DNA of 64,000 bases from JdFR-22 sp964534325 (GTDB lineage: Archaea; Halobacteriota; Archaeoglobi; Archaeoglobales; Archaeoglobaceae), in contig CAZHOR010000005.1 of assembly GCA_964534325.1 (NCBI GenBank), positions 86,178 to 150,177 of the forward strand, in the 5' to 3' direction. The position numbers and the translations under genes are program-made. Positions 23,400 to 31,347 of the stretch are shown in pieces. Each line of letters opens with the position of its first letter. The first letter of the stretch is position 1. The notes under the pieces were generated by a model, which was given only the letters and a program-made list of their open reading frames with translations, did not search any database and was not told the origin of the DNA.

Positions 23400-24845
23400 T
23401 CATTCCAGTTCGGAGCCGTTACCTCTTTTGAGGATGCTTTCTCCGGCTATAAGCCCGGTTACGGCTGCTCCTACTATTCCTCTGCTAATGCCTGCTCCAT
23501 CACCGACAGCGTAGATGTTATGGAGGTTGGTGCGCATCTCGGAGTCCACTTTCAATTTTAAGGAGTAGAACTTTATCTCCGGGGCGTAGAGCAATGTGGA
23601 GTCATCTGCGACGCCGGGCATGACCTTATCCAGCTGCTCCAGAGCATCCACGATGTCGTCTATCACTCTTCCCGGGTAGGCCAGACTTATGTCCCCCGGT
23701 ATGGCCGATTTTAGTGTGGGGTGGACCAGTCGGTTGAGCTGAACTCTGCTGTCGGTACTCCTCCTGCCCAACCTCAGATCCTTCAGTCTCTGGACCAATG
23801 GGTTACCCCCACCCAGTTTGGTGGTTATCCTGGCGAGGTCTCGGCCCCACTCGTTGGGATACTCGAAGGGCTCGGTAAAGTTGTAATGCGCCAGAAGAGC
23901 GAAATTGGAGTTGTTGGTCTTCACTTTGGCCTTGCTGTGTCCGTTCACCAGACAGAATTCCCCGTAATCTTCTCGAAGGACCCAGCCCTGAGGGCATGTG
24001 CAGAAGGTCCTCACGTAATCGTCGTGTTTCTTGGTGGTGACCCTCAACTTGGGGTCATAGACCTTGGTGGTTATCTCCTCCATGATGGACGCAGGAACTT
24101 CCACTCTCACGCCCACATCGATTGCCTTGGAGTCAAAGACGTTGTTCACTTCAATACCGTATTCCAGAGCCCATTGTTCCAGCCAGGCAGCTCCCCCTCT
24201 TCCTACTCCTATGACAAGGTAATCGTAAGCAAATTGCCTGCCGTCCTCTGTCATCAGGGTCTTTTCAACCGGATCAATATCAGTCACAGTGGTCTTAGTA
24301 AAGATACTGACGCCGTGGCTCTTCAGCTCGTCTTCCATACTCTTGATCACCTTGGGAAGCTCGTCACTACCTACATGCCTCTGTATAAGGGGCACAAATT
24401 CTATACCGGCTGAGTTGGACTTCCTTACCAGCTCACTTATTTTACCGTCTTCAAGGCCATAGGTTTCGTCCGGAGCGCCATGACGCTGGAAGCCATCGTC
24501 AACTTCTTTCATCTTCTCCAAGAGGTATTTCTTATTCACCAGACCCAGAAAGTTTCCTCCTACCGTATAGCTGGAGGGGTAATCAGGGTTAACGAAATTC
24601 AATTTCCCGTCTGACAACCCACCTGCTCCCCCTATACCAGAGGTTATATTGCAGGGCTCACATTTCTTACAATAGCTCTCTATCAGGTCGCTGGGACAGC
24701 TACGCTTGTTGATGTCTCTCCCCATCTCGAAGATAGCAACATTAAAATGGTTAGCAAGCTTAAATGCGGAAAATAGACCACCGGGTCCCGCACCAATTAT
24801 AATAACATCGTATTTTTCACATTCATTTGATGCGTTATTCGTCAT
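23400..24845 (-). CDS. FAD-dependent dehydrogenase (COG2509-type)
   Basis: A 481-residue flavoprotein. It has the Rossmann GxGxxG loop VIIIGAGPGGLFSAFKLA near the N-terminus, a Cys-rich insertion SYCKKCEPCNIT followed by SGIGGAGGLSDGKLNF, a mid-chain dinucleotide motif (YLVIGVGRGGAAWLE) and the C-terminal FAD motif IYAVGDGAGISRGIVGAAVTG. This matches the widespread archaeal and bacterial COG2509 group, whose substrate is unknown. I selected the ATG at 24845, preceded by GGGGAAATGT; the frame could extend six codons to a TTG. It is monocistronic as far as can be seen. Hydrophobic stretches do not suggest a membrane protein. The Cys cluster could hold a metal or disulfide site. Confidence 0.88.
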   Translation of the reverse strand: MTNNASNECEKYDVIIIGAGPGGLFSAFKLANHFNVAIFEMGRDINKRSCPSDLIESYCKKCEPCNITSGIGGAGGLSDGKLNFVNPDYPSSYTVGGNFLGLVNKKYLLEKMKEVDDGFQRHGAPDETYGLEDGKISELVRKSNSAGIEFVPLIQRHVGSDELPKVIKSMEDELKSHGVSIFTKTTVTDIDPVEKTLMTEDGRQFAYDYLVIGVGRGGAAWLEQWALEYGIEVNNVFDSKAIDVGVRVEVPASIMEEITTKVYDPKLRVTTKKHDDYVRTFCTCPQGWVLREDYGEFCLVNGHSKAKVKTNNSNFALLAHYNFTEPFEYPNEWGRDLARITTKLGGGNPLVQRLKDLRLGRRSTDSRVQLNRLVHPTLKSAIPGDISLAYPGRVIDDIVDALEQLDKVMPGVADDSTLLYAPEIKFYSLKLKVDSEMRTNLHNIYAVGDGAGISRGIVGAAVTGLIAGESILKRGNGSELE

Positions 24846-24953
24846 ACATTTCCCCAAGCTCAAAGAATGTCTATTTAATACTTTCTCTTTATTGAACTAA
24901 ACCTGTTATCTCAATCCGGAAACAAAAAAAGGAGTTCAAAGGTTAAAGATAGG

Positions 24954-25322
24954 TTATTGACCGGAGCCGGTTTGTTCGGAGCCGGAAGAAAACATGGACT
25001 GGAGCTTGTTTTGCAATTCTTCCAGTTTTTCCCGCAGTTTATTTTCCTGTCTCTCCAGTGTCTTAACCCTTAAACCATAGGTCTCTTTCTTCTCTTCCAG
25101 TTCACTGACCAGTTTCTCCTTGTCGGCCTTGACCAGCACATTGCCAGCCGCTTTATACATGGGTACTTCCTCTCCGGCATTCTGGACTTCTTCCAGGGCT
25201 TCTTCAGCTTCCTGCTGGTAGGCTTCTGCCTGCCTCTTCTGGCTCATAACCGACTGTAACTGCTGCTGCAATTGCTGAAGTTGAGATAACATATTTTGCG
25301 CATCAGGTGGTAAATCCTTCAT
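24954..25322 (-). CDS. pfdB: Prefoldin beta subunit
   Basis: A 122-residue coiled-coil protein: a Gln-rich N-terminal helix (MLSQLQQLQQQLQSVMSQK), a central beta-hairpin region (VPMYKAAGNVLVKADKEKL) and a long C-terminal helix (LEEKKETYGLRVKTLERQE), exactly the prefoldin beta layout. Prefoldin hexamers (two alpha, four beta) capture unfolded proteins and hand them to the thermosome. The ATG follows GAGGTGTTAGA and overlaps the end of pcc1 by four bases. A Ser/Gly/Gln tail ends the protein. Its position after pcc1 and a Brix gene is a well-known archaeal arrangement. Confidence 0.96.
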   Translation of the reverse strand: MKDLPPDAQNMLSQLQQLQQQLQSVMSQKRQAEAYQQEAEEALEEVQNAGEEVPMYKAAGNVLVKADKEKLVSELEEKKETYGLRVKTLERQENKLREKLEELQNKLQSMFSSGSEQTGSGQ

Positions 25323-25540
25323 TCTAACACCTCTAACATTTTTTCACACATTTTTATTAGCCTGAGCCAGCCGTTTATAGCTGCTCTTAGCTCAGTAACA
25401 TCATCTGCTCTAAGGTTTATTATAAGCCCATCCTCCCTTAAATAAATGTTTGCCTTCCTGCTCTCAATCTTAAGGGATTCATAGAGCAGATGGGGCTCTT
25501 TCCCTTTCAGGGTGAATTCAGCTCTCATTTCGCTCTTCAT
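25319..25540 (-). CDS. pcc1: KEOPS complex subunit Pcc1
   Basis: A 73-residue protein of the Pcc1 family: RAEFTLKGKEPHLLYESLKIES, then INLRADDVTELRAAINGWLRLIKMCEKML. Length and the two-helix, three-strand pattern fit archaeal Pcc1, the dimerisation subunit of KEOPS, which makes the universal t6A37 tRNA modification. It overlaps the Brix gene upstream by 23 bases and pfdB downstream by four bases. This Brix-Pcc1-prefoldin order recurs in archaea and supports the call. The first ATG lacks a strong ribosome site, which fits translational coupling. Confidence 0.92.
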   Translation of the reverse strand: MKSEMRAEFTLKGKEPHLLYESLKIESRKANIYLREDGLIINLRADDVTELRAAINGWLRLIKMCEKMLEVLE

Positions 25541-25964
25541 CTACTCTGAATAACTTGAGCTTAAAAACACTTTTCTTATTGTATCTAAAATCCAGAGTCC
25601 ATCCGTCAGATGAAGTTACCAGCACTTTCTTGGGGGAGTCAAAATTTATTCTGGTCTCAGAAGATATGGCGTCCATAATGGTGGGATTAAAGGGGGGTTT
25701 TCCACTAAAGATGACCGGACTGTGGTCCATATCCAATTTCTTTATTTCTCCCACGTTAAAGCTCAACAGGTACTGCTTTCCTTCTGCATATATCCTTAGT
25801 GAGCTGGGGTTTCCTCCTTTCTCTCCAACCAGTGCCAGCTTTCCTTCGAAATCCTTGACATTGGCTTTTCCTCTGGAGACATATTCCCAGTTCATAAAAT
25901 TCCCCAGGACTTTGGCAAAGGTCCTGGTCTTTTGACCGGGTTTTCTGGAAGTAGTTATGAGCAT
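25518..25964 (-). CDS. Brix domain ribosome-biogenesis protein (Imp4-like)
   Basis: A 148-residue archaeal Brix-domain protein beginning MLITTSRKPGQKTRTFAKVLG, the diagnostic start of the Imp4/Rpf-like family, followed by GKLALVGEKGGNPSSLRIY and an ending with WTLDFRYNKKSVFKLKLFRV. Brix proteins bind rRNA during ribosome assembly. The start is the ATG at 25964; a TTG at 25979 would add five residues but lacks a ribosome site. It follows the Usp gene by 11 bases, so the four genes Usp, Brix, Pcc1 and prefoldin beta form one leftward operon. Confidence 0.92.
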   Translation of the reverse strand: MLITTSRKPGQKTRTFAKVLGNFMNWEYVSRGKANVKDFEGKLALVGEKGGNPSSLRIYAEGKQYLLSFNVGEIKKLDMDHSPVIFSGKPPFNPTIMDAISSETRINFDSPKKVLVTSSDGWTLDFRYNKKSVFKLKLFRVDEERNES

Positions 25965-25975
25965 TTCAGCTATTA

Positions 25976-26836
25976 TCAATACTTGAAGACGAATACAGGG
26001 ATCTCAGATTGCCTCACAACTGAATCGGTTGTGCTGCCCAGGAAAGCTCCTCCCAGGAAACCCAGTCCTCTGGAGCCCATCATGACCATGCTGGCATTCT
26101 CTTCTTTAGAGGACTTTAAGATCTCCTTGTAGGGGCTCCCTTCTTTTATAACTACTTTGACATTTATTCCCTGCTCTTTGAGCTCGTTCTCCGCAGACTC
26201 CAGAAGGGATTCCTTCTCTTTATCCATCTTGTTCTCCACCACATTCAGGAGTACCACTTCCTTTCCACCTGATACTGCTGCATCTTTAACATATTTTATT
26301 AAGCCCTGAGAGTATTCAGAGAAGTCGTAGGCGAAGAGAATCCTATCCAGAGGGTCTCGCTGCATTTCACACTCGAAAGAGCCGTTTTCTGTTTTGAAGC
26401 ACTTGGGCTTGACCACCATTACGGGTATCTTGGACTTTCTGACCACTCCCTCGGAGACGCTGCCCATAAGTATCTCCTTGAGGAATCCTTTACCTTTGGA
26501 GCCCATCACGATAAAGTCTGCATTCACTTCTTCCGCACTCTTTACCACTTCGGCCACCGGGTCCCCTCTGGGTACAGGAGTCACATAACGGGCTCCAATC
26601 CCGTTCTCCTTAAGCCTGTCCACCATTTTGGATAGCTCTTTCTCACTCTCTTCTTCCTCGTGTTTTATCCAGGAGTCCACATTGAAACCGGATGTTACCC
26701 CCACAACTTTTGTGAGGTTGATGACCCTTACCAGTACGACTTCCTCCACACCCATCTTCTTCAGGCTGGGGAGCCATCTTATAATCCCTTCAGCCACCTG
26801 TGAAAAATCAGTCGGAAACAGTGCTCTTTTCAACAT
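25976..26836 (-). CDS. Tandem-domain universal stress protein
   Basis: A 286-residue protein with two Usp domains. The first opens MLKRALFPTDFSQVAEGI and has the ATP-loop GSKGKGFLKEILMGSVSEGVV near residues 110-130. The second opens RILFAYDFSEYSQGLIKYV and has GSRGLGFLGGAFLGSTTDSVV close to the end. Both loops fit the G-x2-G-x9-G-(S/T) ATP-binding pattern. I use the ATG at 26836, preceded by AGGTGAG; the frame is open 30 codons further but without support. Usp proteins respond to stress and bind ATP. Divergent from a c-di-AMP synthase gene, it may take part in nucleotide signalling, since some Usp proteins bind cyclic nucleotides. That link is inference. Confidence 0.92.
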   Translation of the reverse strand: MLKRALFPTDFSQVAEGIIRWLPSLKKMGVEEVVLVRVINLTKVVGVTSGFNVDSWIKHEEEESEKELSKMVDRLKENGIGARYVTPVPRGDPVAEVVKSAEEVNADFIVMGSKGKGFLKEILMGSVSEGVVRKSKIPVMVVKPKCFKTENGSFECEMQRDPLDRILFAYDFSEYSQGLIKYVKDAAVSGGKEVVLLNVVENKMDKEKESLLESAENELKEQGINVKVVIKEGSPYKEILKSSKEENASMVMMGSRGLGFLGGAFLGSTTDSVVRQSEIPVFVFKY

Positions 26837-27184
26837 AAAACTCACCTGTATTTTAGGCATAATAATCAACTTATTTATATTATTTTTTGCTTCCCGGGAG
26901 ATACCATCTGGCAAAAACAAGGACAATATAAGTGGGAGAGCAAGAGATCAAAGATATGTGCCTTACCGCATAAGACCGGGCTCTATTCAGATAAGGATTA
27001 GCAGGAGGCATATCAACCCTAAGTATTTTGATATAAGTTATTTAATACCTCTCTCCAATTTTAATGTATATTGTTTAGAATTGTGAATTACTTCGTTAAG
27101 TGTTAATGTATCCCTTTATGGTTAATGCAAATTTTTATTTTGAACACGCAAAATTTAAAATATTTACCAATACATTATATACTA
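26837..27184. promoter_or_regulatory. Divergent intergenic region with Usp and dacZ promoters
   Basis: These 348 bases hold TATA-like TTATTTATATTATT (about 26869-26882) for the leftward Usp operon and TTTAAAATA (27154-27162) for dacZ. The second is centred 27 bases before the dacZ ATG, so that transcript is probably leaderless. Between them, 26935-27020 is less AT-rich and can form weak hairpins (AGAGC with GCTCT at 26937-26984), but no RNA family or ORF is recognised. Confidence 0.5.
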
Positions 27185-28024
27185 ATGTTAAACCTGCTTC
27201 TCAAGGAAGGCATTGAACTGGCAAAAAAGGTAAACTCCAAGGCAGTGGTAGTCGTATCCAGCGAAGAGGTTGAGGAGAGAAAAGAAGACGGCATTATGAT
27301 CTTCATGGCTCCCAAGAGCTATCCCATGGCTCTGGATGCTTTCAGTCACATGGAAGGAGATGAATACGAGGGCAGGAAAAAACTGGTGGATAAGTTCATC
27401 AAATTCTCCCACGCTGGGGAGTATATCTCCACCATGCTCTATTTTAGAGGGATCGAAGAAGAAGAACCGGTAGTTGGGGTTATCAGCACCGAATCGATCA
27501 ATGGAGTTATAATAGTGGATCCCGAGAGGAGCGAAATCCAGAAAACAGTTGATGAATGTAGTGAGAGGATAGATCCCAAGGTCTTTCGCTCTATCTTAAA
27601 TATATCGCTCAATATAGCCCATAAAGGTAGAGAAGGAAGGCGTTTGGGTACCGGTTTCGTTATAGGAGATGTAGATGAAGTCCTCAAAAGATCCACTCAA
27701 ATGGTTCTCAATCCTTATGAAGGGCACCCTGAAAAAGTCCGCAACATCACCGAACCATCTACGTGGGAGAGCGTGATGGAATTCGCCCAGCTGGATGGGA
27801 TATTCGTAGTCAACAAGCACGGGACCATCATGGCTGCTGGCCGGTATATAGAGGTGCATACAAAGGATTTAAAACTACGTCAGGGTTTAGGAGGAAGACA
27901 TCTCTCCTGCTCGGCAATAACTCGGGAAACAGAAGCGATCTCAGTTGTTGTTTCCGAAAGCGGAGATATATCCGTCTACAAGGACGGAGAAGAGCTTATT
28001 GTGATTAACACTCACGTTTTTTAG
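27185..28024 (+). CDS. dacZ: Archaeal diadenylate cyclase (DacZ-like), c-di-AMP synthase
   Basis: A 279-residue protein. The N-terminal half (GIELAKKVNSKAVVVVSS, FSHAGEYISTMLYF, GTGFVIGDVDEV) matches the archaeal DacZ alpha/beta domain. The C-terminal DAC domain contains LDGIFVVNKHGTIMAAGRYIE and GLGGRHLSCSAITRETEAISVVVSESGDISVY. It makes cyclic di-AMP from two ATP. The first motif reads DGI rather than the common DGA, and the RHR motif reads RHL, close to the RHM-type forms of archaeal enzymes. I choose the ATG at 27185, 27 bases from a TATA box, making a leaderless mRNA; an earlier ATG at 27125 would sit upstream of that box. In archaea c-di-AMP controls osmotic and potassium balance. Confidence 0.9.
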   Translation: MLNLLLKEGIELAKKVNSKAVVVVSSEEVEERKEDGIMIFMAPKSYPMALDAFSHMEGDEYEGRKKLVDKFIKFSHAGEYISTMLYFRGIEEEEPVVGVISTESINGVIIVDPERSEIQKTVDECSERIDPKVFRSILNISLNIAHKGREGRRLGTGFVIGDVDEVLKRSTQMVLNPYEGHPEKVRNITEPSTWESVMEFAQLDGIFVVNKHGTIMAAGRYIEVHTKDLKLRQGLGGRHLSCSAITRETEAISVVVSESGDISVYKDGEELIVINTHVF

Positions 28025-28132
28025 ATGACTGTTCTCTGTGATTAACTCCACCACTTTATGCCGGTCTATGATCGGTCTTTCTATTATATACCGAAAGTTT
28101 AAAATGTGATGTAGTCAAGTTAAATATAGAAA

Positions 28133-28441
28133 ATGAGTCCGGAAGTATGCAACATTTGTGGATTACCGAGAGATTTGTGCGTTTGCGAGGAAGTAGCCAA
28201 AGAGCAGCAACAGATCGTTATAAAGACCAACAAGAGAAGATACGGCAAAGAGGTTACTATTGTTCAGGGTATTAATAGTGGTGAGATCAACATTGATGAT
28301 CTGGCAAAATACTTGAAGTCCAACCTTGCCTGCGGCGGTACAGTGAAAAAAGGCACCATTGAGTTACAGGGGAACCATATCAACAAGGTGAAGGATTTGC
28401 TGGTCAAAAAAGGTTTCACGCCCGAGAGAATCAAAAGATAA
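28133..28441 (+). CDS. Translation initiation factor aIF1 (SUI1 family)
   Basis: A 102-residue SUI1 protein. An N-terminal zinc-like Cys group (CNICGLPRDLCVC, 6-18) precedes the SUI1 core: IVIKTNKRRYGKEVTIVQGI, then LKSNLACGGTVKKGTIELQGNH and a closing VKDLLVKKGF. aIF1 binds the small ribosomal subunit and polices start-codon choice. All conserved blocks and the normal length are present. A TATA-like AGTTTAAAAT about 30 bases upstream suggests a leaderless or very short leader. It stands alone, convergent with the ABC ATPase gene 33 bases away. Confidence 0.96.
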   Translation: MSPEVCNICGLPRDLCVCEEVAKEQQQIVIKTNKRRYGKEVTIVQGINSGEINIDDLAKYLKSNLACGGTVKKGTIELQGNHINKVKDLLVKKGFTPERIKR

Positions 28442-28473
28442 TTTTTTTGCTTATATTTATAAATTCATTTTAT

Positions 28474-29319
28474 TTATGAGCTGCTTTCCTCCAGTATCGA
28501 AAAGTAGAGATCTTCAAGCCGAGCCACCTGAGAATCTATCTTGACTATCTTCCCTCCGGAAGCGGTGAGGGATTTCATAAAGGAGTTGAGCTCGCTGACG
28601 TCTGAGGTTTCAAAGGACTCTACTTTCGAATTTTCCTGGTAGTGCAGGATATATTTTTTGGTCTGCCTCAATGCGTCCACCGTCCCATAATATAGTATTC
28701 TACCGCCTTTGAGGACAATGATCTCATCACATACTGCCTCAACATAATACATATTGTGGGCAGAGAAAAGAATCCCTTTTCCCTCCTCTTTGAGGCTCTT
28801 CATGAACTCCGAGATGAACAGCGAGGTTGAGGGGTCCAGCCCGCCGGTAGGCTCGTCGTAGATGAGTATCTCAGGCTCATGGATCAGGGTCCTGGCTATA
28901 GAGACTTTTCTCTTCATCCCTTTGGAGAACTCTCCTATGGACTTATTTTCAGGCAAATTCAGCATGTTGATAAGCTCACTCGCCTTTGATTCGGCTTTAT
29001 CCGATGGTATGCCATAGAGGGATGCAAAGAACCCCAGATACTCCAGCGGGCTCATGTTCTCGTACAGGGAGTCCGTCTCCGGAAGGTAGCCGATATGCTG
29101 TTTTATCTCTCCTCTGTGGGAGAAGAAGTCTTTACCGAAGTATTCCACCTCCCCCGAGCTGGGTTCTATTAGACCCGAAAGTATCTTGATGATAGTGGAC
29201 TTTCCTGCGCCGTTCTCTCCCACAAGACCGAGGATCTGTCCTTTTTCCAGCTTGAAACTCACGTCCTGTAGGGCTTTAAAGTCCCCATAATCTTTATTTA
29301 ATTGGCTGACATTGAGCAT
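28474..29319 (-). CDS. ABC transporter ATP-binding protein
   Basis: A 281-residue ABC ATPase. Walker A is GENGAGKST (about 34-42). The signature region reads IGEFSKGMKRKVSIARTL, Walker B is ILIYDEPTGGLDPST, and the switch His is in LFSAHNMYYVE. The sequence type (MLNVSQLNKDYGDFKALQDVSF) belongs to the NatA/ABC-2 exporter class. A C-terminal domain of about 65 residues follows. It is encoded divergently from two ABC-2 permease genes 0.3-3 kb to the right and almost certainly powers them, with an export or Na+-efflux-like role. The exported substrate is unknown. Confidence 0.94.
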   Translation of the reverse strand: MLNVSQLNKDYGDFKALQDVSFKLEKGQILGLVGENGAGKSTIIKILSGLIEPSSGEVEYFGKDFFSHRGEIKQHIGYLPETDSLYENMSPLEYLGFFASLYGIPSDKAESKASELINMLNLPENKSIGEFSKGMKRKVSIARTLIHEPEILIYDEPTGGLDPSTSLFISEFMKSLKEEGKGILFSAHNMYYVEAVCDEIIVLKGGRILYYGTVDALRQTKKYILHYQENSKVESFETSDVSELNSFMKSLTASGGKIVKIDSQVARLEDLYFSILEESSS

Positions 29320-29420
29320 AATAATGATAGTAATTAGGATTATATTAGGTTTTTTCAGTCGGGTGGTGAGGCAAAAAGTTTATTAGTGGCAAGATGATTA
29401 TTATGATTGTGGTGAGCTGG

Positions 29421-29648
29421 ATGTCAGTTTTGATAATGGGTAAGCCCTGTAGAGATGAATACAAGAGCAGATACTGTTTTCCCTGTATCTATGGACTCTG
29501 CCCCTACGGAATGGATTTTGAGAACGACTGCTACCCTGAATTGGAGCCTGAGCAGCAAGAATTATTTGAAGAGTTATATCTGCTGAGAAGCCAGTTAGTA
29601 CGGTCGGAAAGAAAAGAATCGTACCCCCCAATGGTTTCCGTCAGGTAA
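29421..29648 (+). CDS. Small Cys-rich hypothetical protein, first gene of the ABC-2 permease operon
   Basis: A 75-residue protein starting MSVLIMGKPCRDEYKSR. It carries five Cys residues in the pattern CRDEYKSRYCFPCIYGLCPYG ... NDC (first Cys about residue 10), suggesting a zinc or Fe-S knuckle, followed by an acidic helix (ELEPEQQELFEELYLL). GGTGAG lies four bases before the chosen ATG, and a TATA-like AGTTTATTAG is centred near 29381. A longer frame from 29394 exists but would begin before the ribosome site. It ends 16 bases before the permease gene, so it is co-transcribed. No family was recognised. Confidence 0.65.
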   Translation: MSVLIMGKPCRDEYKSRYCFPCIYGLCPYGMDFENDCYPELEPEQQELFEELYLLRSQLVRSERKESYPPMVSVR

Positions 29649-29664
29649 GCGGAGAGACCAAATA

Positions 29665-31347
29665 ATGCTAAAAGTGGCTCGGGTGGAGCTCAAGAAGTCG
29701 GCAAAAAAATACTCCAAAAAATTTCTTTTTATTATCGTTCTAATCTCAATTTTTGCAGGTTTTCTCACCCACTACTCCATCGATTCGGGATTGAAATCCG
29801 ACCAGCGATTCTATACGGTAGCAAGCCAGTTCAACATACCGGAGAACGAGTTTGTCAATTACCACACCGACAGTGTGGATAGTGTTCACAGCGATAAAGT
29901 TGACGTCTATCTGGGACAGAGTTCTGGCCTCTATGTGGTGCTGACCGAGGCAGACAGGTCCAGGTCTGCAGCCGACGAGCTGAGGAGCTATCTAAAGAAC
30001 GAGTTCGAAGAAGAGCTGTACAACAGATACGGGGAAGACGCTTTTCCAGTATATGTCGATTCCACATATCTAAAGAGAGATCTGGTCTATCAACCCCAAA
30101 TGGACGGAAGCAAGGAAGAAACATCTCGGGAAGATGATCAGGACCAAGAAGGATCAGCGCAGGAAAAAGCTGAAGAGATAAAGCAAGAAGATGATCAGGA
30201 TAAAGACCTTGACCCTAACACTGATAAAAGCCTCATCGGCAGTAGGAGTTCCGGGACTCAGTCAGAGTCAGGATACACTACTCCGGATAATTTCTCTCCT
30301 CCCAGCCTCATGGGAAAGATGATATATGCCTTCTTCTTTATAATACCTTCTTATTTCGTCATTCAGGTCTTTTCGTCTTCTTTGATCGAGGATAGAGTTA
30401 CCAGAAAAATAGACGTGCTCCTGTCCACACCCATATCCGGGTTAAAGCTCTTGATGGGGAAACTAACTCCTTATCTGGCGATTTCGGTATTTGCTGTGTT
30501 GATGGTGGCTTTCCTGTTTGACAGGAGCTGGCTGACCCTCATATACATATTTCCCATAATATTCTTCTTCGCCACGCTCCAGATGTTCCTGGCCCTTATC
30601 TCCAGGAGCTACAGAGAAATGACCTTTCTGGTTGTGGCTTCATCGCTGGTGGTCACCGCCTACATATTCATTCCGGCTATCTTTGGAGGGAGTATCCCCG
30701 TAAGCAAGGTCTCCCCCATCACCCTGATGCTGGCCACCTTTGAAGGGGAGGGCGTAGGTATCAGCGAGTATTTGTTCGCTACTTTCCAGTTCTACGCCAT
30801 GGGAGCGGTGCTCCTCTACCTCTCATCCAAAGCCCTTACACCAGAAGTGATCTCCAGCCACAGCCTGTCCCAGAGGTTCTTTGTTATACTCAGCGGGGCG
30901 ATAAAAGGAGAGTATTACACTATACTTGCCGCAATGGCCTCCCTTCCCTTCATTTTCATGGCGGAATTCCTTCTGCTTTCAGTATTATTCGTCATGCCCC
31001 TGGAAAAGTCCATACCAATATTTTTGCTAATAATCGCTACTTTAGAAGAGGTTTTCAAGGGCAGTGCAGTCTATGTAGCCCATAAAAACGGGTTTAACGC
31101 GTACAAAGCAGCTCTTTTCTGCGGTGTAGGATTTTTTGCGGGAGAAAAGTTGTTAACCTTCCTCAACGTGGTGACCCAGTTCAATAATTTGTTCTTCGCT
31201 CAATACCTGGTCATTCCCCTAATCATCCATGTGACTTCTATACTGGTCTTTGCGATAATCATGAAGAGATGGTCTTTCAAGTACGCTCTTGTCTGTTCCA
31301 GCCTGTTGCACTTCGCATATAACTATGGGGTGTTGATGCTGCTATGA
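29665..31347 (+). CDS. ABC-2 type permease fused to a PrsW-like intramembrane protease domain
   Basis: A 560-residue membrane protein. One N-terminal helix (FLFIIVLISIFAGFLTHYSI) is followed by a large extracytoplasmic region of about 190 residues. Its end is highly charged and Asp/Gln/Glu-rich (about 145-200). Six helices then match ABC-2 permeases (RKIDVLLSTPISGLKLLMGK). The last 170 residues hold further helices with TLEEVFKG (EExxK, about 460-465), GFFAGEKLL (FxxGE) and an intramembrane His (LIIHVTSI), resembling the three motifs of PrsW-type glutamic proteases. It is the NatB-like permease partner of the ATPase at 28474. The stop overlaps the next permease gene by four bases. The protease role is inferred from motifs. 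Confidence 0.85.
   Translation: MLKVARVELKKSAKKYSKKFLFIIVLISIFAGFLTHYSIDSGLKSDQRFYTVASQFNIPENEFVNYHTDSVDSVHSDKVDVYLGQSSGLYVVLTEADRSRSAADELRSYLKNEFEEELYNRYGEDAFPVYVDSTYLKRDLVYQPQMDGSKEETSREDDQDQEGSAQEKAEEIKQEDDQDKDLDPNTDKSLIGSRSSGTQSESGYTTPDNFSPPSLMGKMIYAFFFIIPSYFVIQVFSSSLIEDRVTRKIDVLLSTPISGLKLLMGKLTPYLAISVFAVLMVAFLFDRSWLTLIYIFPIIFFFATLQMFLALISRSYREMTFLVVASSLVVTAYIFIPAIFGGSIPVSKVSPITLMLATFEGEGVGISEYLFATFQFYAMGAVLLYLSSKALTPEVISSHSLSQRFFVILSGAIKGEYYTILAAMASLPFIFMAEFLLLSVLFVMPLEKSIPIFLLIIATLEEVFKGSAVYVAHKNGFNAYKAALFCGVGFFAGEKLLTFLNVVTQFNNLFFAQYLVIPLIIHVTSILVFAIIMKRWSFKYALVCSSLLHFAYNYGVLMLL

Noticed and set aside
23721..24413. 230-codon open frame on the + strand
   Set aside because: It lies entirely opposite the FAD dehydrogenase gene, whose motifs are clear. 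The frame has no domain pattern and is a reading-frame shadow.
26628..27086. 152-codon frame on the + strand
   Set aside because: Most of it is antisense to the Usp gene. The remainder crosses the divergent promoter region.
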